A stretch of DNA of 64,000 nucleotides from assembly GCA_026708115.1 (NCBI GenBank), contig JAPOVL010000025.1:186001-250000 (forward strand), in the 5' to 3' direction. The DNA is from Chloroflexota bacterium. GTDB lineage: Bacteria > Chloroflexota > Anaerolineae > Aggregatilineales > Phototrophicaceae. Below the pieces are notes generated by a model. It searched no databases, was not told the origin of the DNA, and saw only the letters and a list, made by a program, of their open reading frames with translations. Both the position numbers and the translations under genes were made by a program. Shown here piece by piece: positions 24,614 through 32,813 of this stretch (positions within the stretch are counted from its first letter, which is position 1; each line of letters opens with the position of its first letter).

Positions 24614-26623
24614 CTAATCATATTGGGGCAAGACTTCTCCTACTTTTGGCAATCTGAATTTATCTTGCCCAGCTTGCCTGTTCACCCATTTTATCATCTC
24701 ATCATAGTACGCTTTGAAGTCATCTTCGTCATACCCCTGTTTCTGGAAGATCATGGCAATACCTAGTGTGATGCGGTCTTCGAGTTTAGCAAAGTCCAGA
24801 GAACTCCCAGCGGTTCTAGTTGCCCAATCAATCGCAGCAGCGGATTCACCTATAGCGAAGTTGCCCAGTTCTCCTACTCGATCCTTTAGACTAAACAGAT
24901 CGGTAATCTCTTCGAGATCTTCCTCGTCGATGTCTAGCTCTTTGATGAATTCCCCCACTTTATTCTGCTCTTGCCAAACCATGTGAATATCCCAGTCTAT
25001 AGCCGTATCCACGTATACTGTCGTTGATGCATCCATATCTTCCAGGGAATTATGATAGGGGCTTGGCAGTTTGCCTTCATTTTCGAGAAGCATAGCTAAG
25101 ATCGGATCATTGTGATCGATAAGCTTCATCCCAACCTTGTCAAAATTATCTGTAACGTTGTCTATTACCCCAGATAAGCCTGCCAAAATGATGTTACCCC
25201 GGTATTCACCTAATGACATAATGTGGTTAACGGTCTGCGCTGCGTGGAAAAACTTGATTCCGCTTTGCACTCCCCCCACTCGCTTCAGCATTTCATATCG
25301 CAGGGTATAAGCATCGTCCCTTTGAATTGACGTCTCAGTTTGAGAGAGAATCTGCCATTGTATTCTCATATCATTTACTTGCACATGAGATATCGGAACT
25401 CCTTCAAGCCCTTCTCGAACCATATTACTCCACAAATGCTCTGCCAATGTCTGAGATACCCCTAGCGTCACATCCTTTAACGGAGGTAAGTAGATAGGTG
25501 TGCCACCTGCAATATCAATGACAACTTGATCCTCCTGCTCCATTACCCACTCCGGTTGATTTCCCTTCTCCGCCAGAGTCTGCGTCCAAAACGCCGTGCT
25601 CGATTCCACATCCTCCCGCCACGACGGGTTCGCCACATAATTGGGGTCGTTGATGACGGCGGCAAGCTCCATGCCCTTTGCCCCACGAATATACACATAG
25701 CGATAACCGGATGGCGTCACAACCGTCAAGGACTTGGCCCCCAACCAAAATGCCCCTTCCAGATCCGCCTGCGATGCCGCTGTGTTGTTGGGGTGATTGT
25801 GGATGAGCGCGATTTCCCGTCCCTCCACCATTTTTCTCTGTTCTTCCTGCAAGAAGGTATAGCTTCTGCTGCCATAACGCCAAAATACTTTCTCGCCAGT
25901 CTTGGTGTCAATCGCGACTATACTTTCCCAGCGATCATCCGCCAGATCCGTCATGGTCTCCCGTCTGACGCGCTCCACACGCCTCAGTATCTGCTCCTCG
26001 GCGCGCTCATCCGATTCATCATCCAGACCCGACTCAGCAAAATCATTCATCCGCACTGCTGATTGACCATAGTAAAGTTGGAAATATATGTCGTTCACAT
26101 CCCCGTATGCAGCACCGACAGCTTGAGTCAAATCATCGCTATACTCCGGCCGATCGTCTTGAAGCTCTTCCACAATCCTCCGGGGACGCGTTCGATCACT
26201 GTCGCCATCGTCAGTCGGCCTTTCAGTCTGTGAAATATCCCGTAGAGATGGCCGATCTATGACGGATGTCCGTCTGGGTGGCTGAGACAAGTGCTCTGGC
26301 GGAACCCCAATCAACGGATCGTTTGGCGACGAAGTTCGTCGCGGCGGCGCGGGTGTCCGTCGAGGGGGCTGAGGCAAGTGCTGTGGCGGAACCCCAATCA
26401 ACGGATCGTTTGGTGACGAAGTTCGCCGCGGCGGCGTGGGTGTCCGTCTGGGTGGCTGAGGCAAGTACTCTCTCGGAATCCCAATCAACGGATCGTTTGG
26501 CGACGAAGTTCGTCGCGGCGGCGAACTCGTAGATGCCTGCTCCTCTTCCGGCTCCTCCGCCTCCTCTCTGGAAGGAGGCGTCAGCCCCAAATGCATATGC
26601 ATATAGTAGTCATCGAAATTCAT
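24614..26623 (-). CDS. Cassette E effector: shared N-module, Arg/Pro-rich linker, JAMM/JAB-like core
   Basis: A 669-residue homologue of effector A. The ATG chosen follows AGGAGGACGTG; the GTG one codon upstream is less likely. Tag MNFDDYYMHMHLGLTPP; linker at about 35-120 with three repeats of PPRRTSSPNDPLIG; shared module at about 129-218 (DISQTERP ... NDFAESGLDDESDERAEEQ); JAMM motif HNHP-n5-S-Q-A-D with His275, His277, Ser284 and Asp287. The core around the motif is identical in DNA to effector A (25614-25985), the region behind it is only about half identical, and the last 40 residues are again identical. Linker sequence is unrelated to A. No TM or signal peptide. Confidence 0.85.
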   Translation of the reverse strand: MNFDDYYMHMHLGLTPPSREEAEEPEEEQASTSSPPRRTSSPNDPLIGIPREYLPQPPRRTPTPPRRTSSPNDPLIGVPPQHLPQPPRRTPAPPRRTSSPNDPLIGVPPEHLSQPPRRTSVIDRPSLRDISQTERPTDDGDSDRTRPRRIVEELQDDRPEYSDDLTQAVGAAYGDVNDIYFQLYYGQSAVRMNDFAESGLDDESDERAEEQILRRVERVRRETMTDLADDRWESIVAIDTKTGEKVFWRYGSRSYTFLQEEQRKMVEGREIALIHNHPNNTAASQADLEGAFWLGAKSLTVVTPSGYRYVYIRGAKGMELAAVINDPNYVANPSWREDVESSTAFWTQTLAEKGNQPEWVMEQEDQVVIDIAGGTPIYLPPLKDVTLGVSQTLAEHLWSNMVREGLEGVPISHVQVNDMRIQWQILSQTETSIQRDDAYTLRYEMLKRVGGVQSGIKFFHAAQTVNHIMSLGEYRGNIILAGLSGVIDNVTDNFDKVGMKLIDHNDPILAMLLENEGKLPSPYHNSLEDMDASTTVYVDTAIDWDIHMVWQEQNKVGEFIKELDIDEEDLEEITDLFSLKDRVGELGNFAIGESAAAIDWATRTAGSSLDFAKLEDRITLGIAMIFQKQGYDEDDFKAYYDEMIKWVNRQAGQDKFRLPKVGEVLPQYD
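26262..26526. repeat. In-frame ~87-bp tandem repeat in effector E linker
   Basis: Three units containing GGAACCCCAATCAACGGATC encode the PPRRTxSPNDPLIG linker. They occupy the place of the proline repeats in A and the KPKRKP repeats in C. Confidence 0.8.
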
Positions 26624-26721
26624 CACGTCCTCCTAAATCATCAAACTCGTTTGCGAATGCGCCGGGCGCCTTTGCCCTGTCACAAGCCAGCCCCCGCGGC
26701 GCAATATGAGCGCTTGCCAAT

Positions 26722-26749
26722 AGTATAGAACATATATTCTATTTATCAA
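26722..26749 (-). promoter_or_regulatory. Effector E promoter with LexA-like palindrome
   Basis: Minus-strand TTGATA (26744-26749), 16-base spacer, TATACT (26722-26727). The palindrome ATAGAACATATATTCTAT (26725-26742) has one intact GAAC half and one changed half. About 100 bases upstream of the effector ATG. It is divergent from the ABC exporter genes. Confidence 0.7.
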
Positions 26750-26830
26750 TGAGCAATTCCAGCCTCGAAGCCGCTGCCGATTCCAATCGCCCCGCTTGTA
26801 GACCCGCCCCCGCGCCGCTAAACTTGTCCC

Positions 26831-28624
26831 ATGAAGTCCCTCTGGCGCGTCTTCAAATTCATGAAGCCCTACGGCTGGTTCCTCTTCTTCGGCTTCCTGA
26901 CCACCGTGCTGCCGGTCGCCATGGAACTGAGCGTGCCGCGCCTCTTGCAATTGATGATCGACGAGGGCATCCGCCCCCGCGACATGGACCGCATCTTGCT
27001 CGGCGCCGCGCTGATGTTCGTCGCCGCCCTGGTCGGCGCGGCCAGCACCCTGGGGCAGGGCTATTGCCGCGCTGTCGTCTCGCAGGGCCTGGCTTACGAT
27101 ATCCGCCACGCGCTCTTTCGTCATATTCAATCCTTGTCCTTCGCCAATCTGGACCAGATGCAAACCGGTCAATTGATGACGCGCGTTTCCAGCGATGTCG
27201 ATGTCGTGCGCATGTTCTCCAGCGCCGGACTGGCGCTGATCCTGCGCGTCCTGGTCATGATCTTCGGCAGCATGATCATGCTGCTGCTCACCGATTGGGA
27301 ATTGTCCCTGATCATGTTTGCCATCGCCGGCGTCTCGGCGGTCTTCATCCGCTATCTGATGGTGCAGGCCACCCGCCTCTTCACCATCGTGCAGCAGCGG
27401 CTGGGCGCGCTCAACACCCTCGTCCAGGAAAACCTGGCCGGCATACAAGTGGTCAAAGCCTTCGTCCGCGGCCGCTTCGAGATCGAGCGCTTCGCCGCCA
27501 GCAATGTCGACTATCGCGAAAAGAACATCGAAGTCGGCAACCTCCTGGCCGTGGCCATGCCCGTTCTGCAAGTGCTGACCAATGTCGGCACCGTCGCCGT
27601 GCTCTGGTTTGGCGGCTTGTCCGTGCTCGGCGACCGCCTGACCCTCGGTGAATTGATCGCCTTCAACAACTACCTGATGATCGGCATGGGTCCCTTGCTC
27701 TTCCTGGGTAATCTGCTCATGATGGCCGCCCGCGCCGAAGCCTCCGCCGAGCGCGTGCTGGAAGTCCTTGAGACGCGACCGGCGCTGTCCATAGCGCCTG
27801 CGCCCCATCAAGCCGAGCGCGTTCTCGGCCAAGTGACCTTTGACAATGTCTCCTTCCACTACAGCCGGCGCGGCTTGGACAAGGACAACGGCGCGGCCGG
27901 CGTCAGCGGCGACGATGTCTTGCACGGCATCAGCTTCGTCGTCGAGCCGGGCCAGCAGATCGCGCTGCTAGGAGCCACCGGCGCCGGCAAAAGCACCTTG
28001 GTCAACCTGATCCCGCGCTTCTACGACGTCAACGCCGGCCGCGTCTCGGTTGACGGCGTCGACGTCAAGGCCTGGGACGCTCGCGCCTTGCGCTCGGGCA
28101 TCGGCATGGTGCTGCAAGAATCAATCCTCTTCAGCGGCACCGTGCGCGACAATATCGCTTACGGCGACGCCGCGGCGACGCTGGACGATGTCATCGCCGC
28201 GGCCAAAGCGGCGCAAGCGCACGAATTCATCAGGCGGATGCCCGCGGGCTACGACAGTCAGATCGAAGCCGGCGGCGCCAACCTCTCCGGCGGCCAAAAA
28301 CAGCGCATCGCCATCGCCCGCGCCCTGCTGGTGCAACCCGGCATCCTCATCTTCGACGACAGCACCAGCGCCGTCGATATGGAAACCGAAGCCAAAATAC
28401 AAACCGCCCTCGAAGCGCTGGCGGCGCAGCGAACGACCTTTATCATCGCCCAGCGCATCACCAGCGTCCTCAAAGCCGATCAGATTCTGGTCCTGGATCA
28501 GGGACGCATCGCGGCCCGCGGAACGCATCGACAATTGCTGGGCTCCAGCGAGATCTATCGCGAGATTTACGGATCGCAACTGGGCGAAGCAAACGGTATG
28601 AGGGGGTTAAGTCGCGATGACTAA
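26831..28624 (+). CDS. ABC exporter half-transporter with degenerate nucleotide site
   Basis: Six-helix membrane domain plus nucleotide-binding domain, 597 residues, type IV (MsbA/BmrCD-like) exporter. Walker A GATGAGKST at 381-388, signature LSGGQ at 485-489, Walker B ILIFDD at 505-510. The catalytic Glu is Asp510 and the switch His is Gln (FIIAQRITS), so this half supplies the degenerate site of a heterodimer, while its intact signature serves the partner's active site. The start codon overlaps no clear ribosome site. It overlaps the next gene by 8 bases. Substrate unknown: drugs, lipids or peptides. Confidence 0.93.
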   Translation: MKSLWRVFKFMKPYGWFLFFGFLTTVLPVAMELSVPRLLQLMIDEGIRPRDMDRILLGAALMFVAALVGAASTLGQGYCRAVVSQGLAYDIRHALFRHIQSLSFANLDQMQTGQLMTRVSSDVDVVRMFSSAGLALILRVLVMIFGSMIMLLLTDWELSLIMFAIAGVSAVFIRYLMVQATRLFTIVQQRLGALNTLVQENLAGIQVVKAFVRGRFEIERFAASNVDYREKNIEVGNLLAVAMPVLQVLTNVGTVAVLWFGGLSVLGDRLTLGELIAFNNYLMIGMGPLLFLGNLLMMAARAEASAERVLEVLETRPALSIAPAPHQAERVLGQVTFDNVSFHYSRRGLDKDNGAAGVSGDDVLHGISFVVEPGQQIALLGATGAGKSTLVNLIPRFYDVNAGRVSVDGVDVKAWDARALRSGIGMVLQESILFSGTVRDNIAYGDAAATLDDVIAAAKAAQAHEFIRRMPAGYDSQIEAGGANLSGGQKQRIAIARALLVQPGILIFDDSTSAVDMETEAKIQTALEALAAQRTTFIIAQRITSVLKADQILVLDQGRIAARGTHRQLLGSSEIYREIYGSQLGEANGMRGLSRDD

Positions 28625-30452
28625 CCGAGGCGGGACGACAGAGCGCCCGCGTTTCATCGGCGGCTCCGGCGGCTCAAGGCCCACCGGCGAGAAAGCCAAG
28701 GACCGGCGCGGCACCCTGCGCCGCCTCTCCGACTATCTCAAGCCCTATCACAGCCAATTGCTGCTGGTTGCCGTACTGGTGATTGCCGGCACATTACTGG
28801 GCTTGATCGGTCCGGCCCTGCTGGGGCGCGCCATCGACCAGTACGTGGTCCACCACGATGTCGACGGCTTGCTGCGCATTGCTCTGATTATGCTGCTGGT
28901 CTATCTGGCCCAGGGCATCGTCACGGTCATTCACGGCATCATGATGATCCGCATCGGCCAATACTTCGTTGCCGATATCCGCGCCGCCCTCTTCCGGCAT
29001 TTTCAGGCCCTCTCGCTCGACTATCACGACAAGCATCGCGTCGGCGACCTGATGAGCCGCATTTCCAATGACAGCGAGACCATTAACCAGATCTTGTCCA
29101 ATGGCTTGATTCAGTTCACAACTAATATCCTCTCCCTGGGCGGCATCATGGTGGCCATGCTCTTGCTCAATCTGCCTCTGGCCATCGGCACCCTGATCAT
29201 CCTGCCGATCATGCTCTTTATCACCAGCCAGATTACCGAGCGCACCCGCAAAGCCTTCCGGGGCATGCAAAAGAATCTGGGTCTGCTCAACGCCGTCCTG
29301 GAAGAGAACATCACCGGCATCCGCGCCGTGCAAGCCTTCGCCCAGGAAGACAGCGCCATCGGCCAGTTTCAGGCCGCCAGCCAAGCCTATCGCAAAGTCG
29401 GCATCCGCGCCGATTTCATCACCGCCGCCCTCGGCCCCATGTTCACCACCATGAGCATTCTCACCGTCGCCGGCACTTCCCTGCTCGGCGGCTGGCTGGC
29501 CCTGCGCGATCTCGTCTCCGTGGGCGTCATCGCCACCTTTGTCGTCTACGTCATGAACTTCTTCCGGCCCATGCGCGGCATCGCCATGGTCTACAACCAA
29601 CTGCAATCGGCCCTGGCCGGCGCCGAGCGCATCTTCGCCGTCCTCGACGCCGAACCCACCGTCGTCGATTCGCCCAATGCCCAGCCCCTCGTCAACATCC
29701 GCGGGGCCGTCAGCTTCGACCGCGTCAGCTTCGCCTACGAAAGGGACAAACCCGTTCTGGACGATATCAGCCTGGAAGTCGCGCCCGGGCAGACCGTCGC
29801 CCTGGTCGGGCCCACCGGCGCCGGCAAAACCACCATCATCAGCCTGCTCAGCCGCTTCTATGATGTCACCGGCGGCGCCATCCGCATCGACGGGCAGGAT
29901 ATCCGCCAGCTGCAGCAGAATTCCATCCGCGAACAACTGGGCATCGTCCTGCAAGATACCTTCCTCTTCAGCGGCACAGTCATGGAAAATATCCGCTACG
30001 GCCGGCTCGACGCCAGCGACGACGAAGTCATCGCAGCCGCCAAGCTGGCCAACGCCGATGCCTTCATCCATCTCCTGCCCCGCGGCTACCAGACCCAGGT
30101 CTCGGAAAAAGGCCATAACTTCAGCCAGGGGCAGCGCCAACTCCTGGCCATCGCCCGCGCCATCCTGGCCGATCCCCGCATCCTCATCCTCGACGAAGCC
30201 ACCAGCAGCGTCGATACCCGCACCGAGATCCACATCCAGGAAGCCCTCCTGCACCTCCTCCAAGGGCGCACGGCTTTCGTCATCGCCCACCGGCTCAGCA
30301 CCATCCGCAATGCCGATCAAGTGCTCGTGGTCAACGACCAGCGCATCATCGAGCGCGGCACCCACGATGAACTCCTGGCCCTGCACGGCTTCTATTATCA
30401 ACTCTACATGAGCCAGTACCATCATCTGACAGCCCTCGCCGCCGGCGACTAA
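28617..30452 (+). CDS. ABC exporter half-transporter with catalytic nucleotide site
   Basis: Partner of the preceding gene, 611 residues, same architecture after a basic 40-residue N-terminal tail. Walker A GPTGAGKTT, Walker B ILILDEATSSVD with the catalytic Glu, and switch His in FVIAHRLST are intact, but the signature is FSQGQ instead of LSGGQ. Together the two halves give one working and one impaired ATP site, as known for BmrCD, LmrCD and TM287/288. Membrane segments fill about 45-330. The 8-base overlap supports coupled translation and equal amounts. Confidence 0.95.
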   Translation: MTNRGGTTERPRFIGGSGGSRPTGEKAKDRRGTLRRLSDYLKPYHSQLLLVAVLVIAGTLLGLIGPALLGRAIDQYVVHHDVDGLLRIALIMLLVYLAQGIVTVIHGIMMIRIGQYFVADIRAALFRHFQALSLDYHDKHRVGDLMSRISNDSETINQILSNGLIQFTTNILSLGGIMVAMLLLNLPLAIGTLIILPIMLFITSQITERTRKAFRGMQKNLGLLNAVLEENITGIRAVQAFAQEDSAIGQFQAASQAYRKVGIRADFITAALGPMFTTMSILTVAGTSLLGGWLALRDLVSVGVIATFVVYVMNFFRPMRGIAMVYNQLQSALAGAERIFAVLDAEPTVVDSPNAQPLVNIRGAVSFDRVSFAYERDKPVLDDISLEVAPGQTVALVGPTGAGKTTIISLLSRFYDVTGGAIRIDGQDIRQLQQNSIREQLGIVLQDTFLFSGTVMENIRYGRLDASDDEVIAAAKLANADAFIHLLPRGYQTQVSEKGHNFSQGQRQLLAIARAILADPRILILDEATSSVDTRTEIHIQEALLHLLQGRTAFVIAHRLSTIRNADQVLVVNDQRIIERGTHDELLALHGFYYQLYMSQYHHLTALAAGD

Positions 30453-30509
30453 GCAAGCTCCCCCGCCACTGCAACTATCGCCAGCAACACAGCCCTCCGC
30501 GCCTCACCA

Positions 30510-30632
30510 GCGCCAACCAAGTTACGCAACTCCAAAATAACAGTCGTCGGTAGGGGCGACCTATCAGGTCGCCCGCAGAATCAAATCATCTACCAAGGCT
30601 TTCTCTGTGCCCTCTGTGCCTCTGTGGCCAAA
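30510..30632. repeat. Hairpin repeat R1, copy 4
   Basis: Carries the same CCAACTAAGTTATGCAACTCC entry, the GGGCGACC-TATCA-GGTCGCCC hairpin (30554-30574) and the CTCTGTGCCCTCTGTGCCTCT end as the three copies at 1949-2278. Confidence 0.8.
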
Positions 30633-30819
30633 AACCCGTACCGCGCCCACAACACGCCAACCCCGCACGACCTTCCCCCCCACCCACACGTTATAATCCC
30701 CAAACCTGCGAACAAACTTACACCCCATCCCAGAACATCCGTGCTAACCTCAGCCCACAACACGCTCATCCATGTCAATACCTTACAGGAGGCATCGACA
30801 CATCTTGAAGAAAACCAAA

Positions 30820-30966
30820 ATGAAAACATACGCTTCGAATACTACTACCACGATCAAGCTCAAACACTGCCACCTTGGACAGGCGCAAGTCTTGGAACAC
30901 CACGCGCGCTTCAAAGTGGTCGCCTGCGGACACGATGACACCGTCATGGCCACCGCACTCGCCTAA
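30820..30966 (+). pseudogene. Probable internally deleted phage terminase large-subunit relic
   Basis: A 48-codon frame MKTYASN... joins two pieces that look like opposite ends of one protein: LGQAQVLEHHARFKVVACG resembles the segment just before the Walker A loop of terminase ATPases (ARFKVVACGRRWGKT-type), and directly after it HDDTVMATALA resembles the C-terminal GHDDxVMALALA of terminase nucleases. About 400 residues in between, including the Walker A loop, would be lost. Recognition is from memory of the family and the fragments are short, so this is tentative. Confidence 0.4.
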
Positions 30967-31316
30967 TCAATCGGGACACATACTGATGAACGCCACAAAA
31001 CACCACACCGCCAACGAAATTCCCTGTGCATCTTTGTGCCCTTCGTGTCTTTGTGCTGAAAAAAATCTCTGTGGCCTCTGTGCCTCTGTGGCCAAAAAAA
31101 AAACTGCCACCCCCGCCAAAACACAAAACCCAGCAATTCCGCGCCCTCCAGCCCTCCCACCACCCCAAAACCTGGAGAAATACGGGGCCTTTCAAGGGCG
31201 TCGCCGGGGGACCACAGGGCGCGTCGCGGGGGCCTTCCACACACGATATGCAACACACTCTAAACGAAGGGCTGTGGTAAGATGACGCGAATCAAACGCG
31301 CGAAAGCATAGCAAAC

Positions 31317-32780
31317 ATGCATCAAGAAACGGTTGATGTACTCATCGTTGGCGCCGGCATCTCCGGCATCGCCGCCGCCTATTACTTGAACACCCGCTGC
31401 CCGCAGCGCAGCTGGACCATCGTCGAAGCGCGCGACGCCATCGGCGGCACCTGGGATTTCTTCCGCTATCCCGGCGTCCGCTCCGATTCCGACATGTTCA
31501 CCCTCGGCTATCGCTTCCGCCCTTGGCGCGGCGAGGATGCCATCGCCGACGGCGCCGCCATCTTGGCTTACCTCAAGGACACCGCCCGCGAATTCGGCAT
31601 CGACCGGCGCATCCGCTTCGGCCAGCGCGTGCGCCGCGTCACCTGGTCATCAGCCGAAGCCCTCTGGACCGTCGATATCGAGCGCGGCGGCCAGCAGCTA
31701 CAAATCCGCTGCAACTTCCTCTTCATGTGCACCGGCTATTATCGCTACGACACAGGCTATACACCGCCTTGGCCCGGCCTGGCCGACTTTGCCGGCCAAG
31801 TCGTCCATCCCCAGGCTTGGGGCGGCCTCGACGATTCGGATTACACCGGCAAGCGCGTCATCGTCATCGGCAGCGGCGCAACAGCCGTCACCATCGTCCC
31901 GGCCCTGGCCCAACAAGCCAGGCACGTGACCATGCTCCAGCGCTCGCCCAGCTATGTCGTCAGCATGCCCGCCCGCGACGAGCAGGTCAATCGCCTGCGC
32001 CGCCGCCTGCCCGATGCGCTGGTGAGCTGGCTCGCCCGCTGGAAAATGATCCTCTTCGGCATCTATTCTTTCCGCAAAGCACGGGTCCATCCCCGCGAGG
32101 CGCGGGAGCTGATCCTGGATGGCATTCGCGCAATCATGGGGCCAGATTATGATATCGACCGGCACTTCAACCCCGCCTACAACCCTTGGGATCAGCGCCT
32201 CTGCATCGCGGCCGACGCCGACCTGTTCGGGGCCATCAAGTCCGGCAAAGTCTCCATGGTCACCGATCATATCGAGCGCTTCGTCGAAGAGGGCCTGCAA
32301 TTGCGCTCGGGCCAGATCCTGCCCGCCGACCTCGTCGTCACCGCCACCGGCATGCGCATGAGCATCATGGACGGCGTGGACATCATCGTCGACGGTCAGC
32401 CGATAGCGCTGGGCGATACCCTCAGCTACAAGGGCTTGATGTATAGCCATATCCCCAACCTGGCCTCGGCCTTCGGCTATACCAATGCCTCCTGGACGCT
32501 CAAATGCGAGCTGATCTGCGAGTACGTCTGCCGCTTGCTCAATTACATGGCGCGCCGCGGATACCAGCAGTGCCTGCCGCGCCTCGATACCGAGTCGCCC
32601 GCCGCCCAGCCCATGATCGACTTCACATCGGGTTATGTGCAGCGCGCCCTGGACGACTTGCCCAAGCAGGGCAGCCGGCCGCCCTGGAAGGTCTACCAGA
32701 ATTATGTCAAAGACTTGCTGATGATGCGCTACGGCAAGATCGACGACGGCGTGTTGGAATTCACGCGCCCGCCGCGCTAG
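31317..32780 (+). CDS. EthA-type Baeyer-Villiger flavin monooxygenase
   Basis: FAD- and NADPH-dependent monooxygenase, 487 residues, the usual length of the EthA group. GAGISG at 12-17 is the FAD Rossmann loop, GSGATA at 185-190 the NADPH loop, and FAGQVVHPQAW at 158-168 is the Baeyer-Villiger fingerprint FxGxxxHxxxW between them. ATGMRM near residue 345 is the usual C-terminal ATG motif. It converts ketones to esters or lactones, or oxygenates sulfides, in the cytosol. It stands alone between the exporter and the minus-strand sugar acid genes. Natural substrate unknown. Confidence 0.92.
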   Translation: MHQETVDVLIVGAGISGIAAAYYLNTRCPQRSWTIVEARDAIGGTWDFFRYPGVRSDSDMFTLGYRFRPWRGEDAIADGAAILAYLKDTAREFGIDRRIRFGQRVRRVTWSSAEALWTVDIERGGQQLQIRCNFLFMCTGYYRYDTGYTPPWPGLADFAGQVVHPQAWGGLDDSDYTGKRVIVIGSGATAVTIVPALAQQARHVTMLQRSPSYVVSMPARDEQVNRLRRRLPDALVSWLARWKMILFGIYSFRKARVHPREARELILDGIRAIMGPDYDIDRHFNPAYNPWDQRLCIAADADLFGAIKSGKVSMVTDHIERFVEEGLQLRSGQILPADLVVTATGMRMSIMDGVDIIVDGQPIALGDTLSYKGLMYSHIPNLASAFGYTNASWTLKCELICEYVCRLLNYMARRGYQQCLPRLDTESPAAQPMIDFTSGYVQRALDDLPKQGSRPPWKVYQNYVKDLLMMRYGKIDDGVLEFTRPPR

Positions 32781-32813
32781 CCAAAGGGTGGGTGAATGCA
32801 AGCGGCGCCGCGC

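Larger units (their letters stand above)
30453..31316. other. Repeat-rich gap between exporter and monooxygenase
   Basis: About 860 bases with no intact gene. Contents: repeat R1 copy 4 (about 30510-30632), a probable terminase relic (30820-30966), and a CTCTGTGCCTCTGTGGCC-type repeat (about 31015-31100) next to a run of ten A. Several short frames on both strands are chance openings in this repeat sequence. TAAGAT at about 31278 could be the -10 of the monooxygenase gene. Confidence 0.6.

Noticed and set aside
28794..30425. A 543-codon minus-strand frame opposite the second exporter gene
   Set aside because: Shadow of the ABC exporter: low-complexity Gly/Asp/Ala sequence, no motif, no ribosome site.
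30624..31285. Several overlapping short frames on both strands
   Set aside because: They fall in CTCTGTGCC-type repeats and a poly-A run and overlap in conflicting frames; only the terminase-like 48-codon piece has recognisable content.
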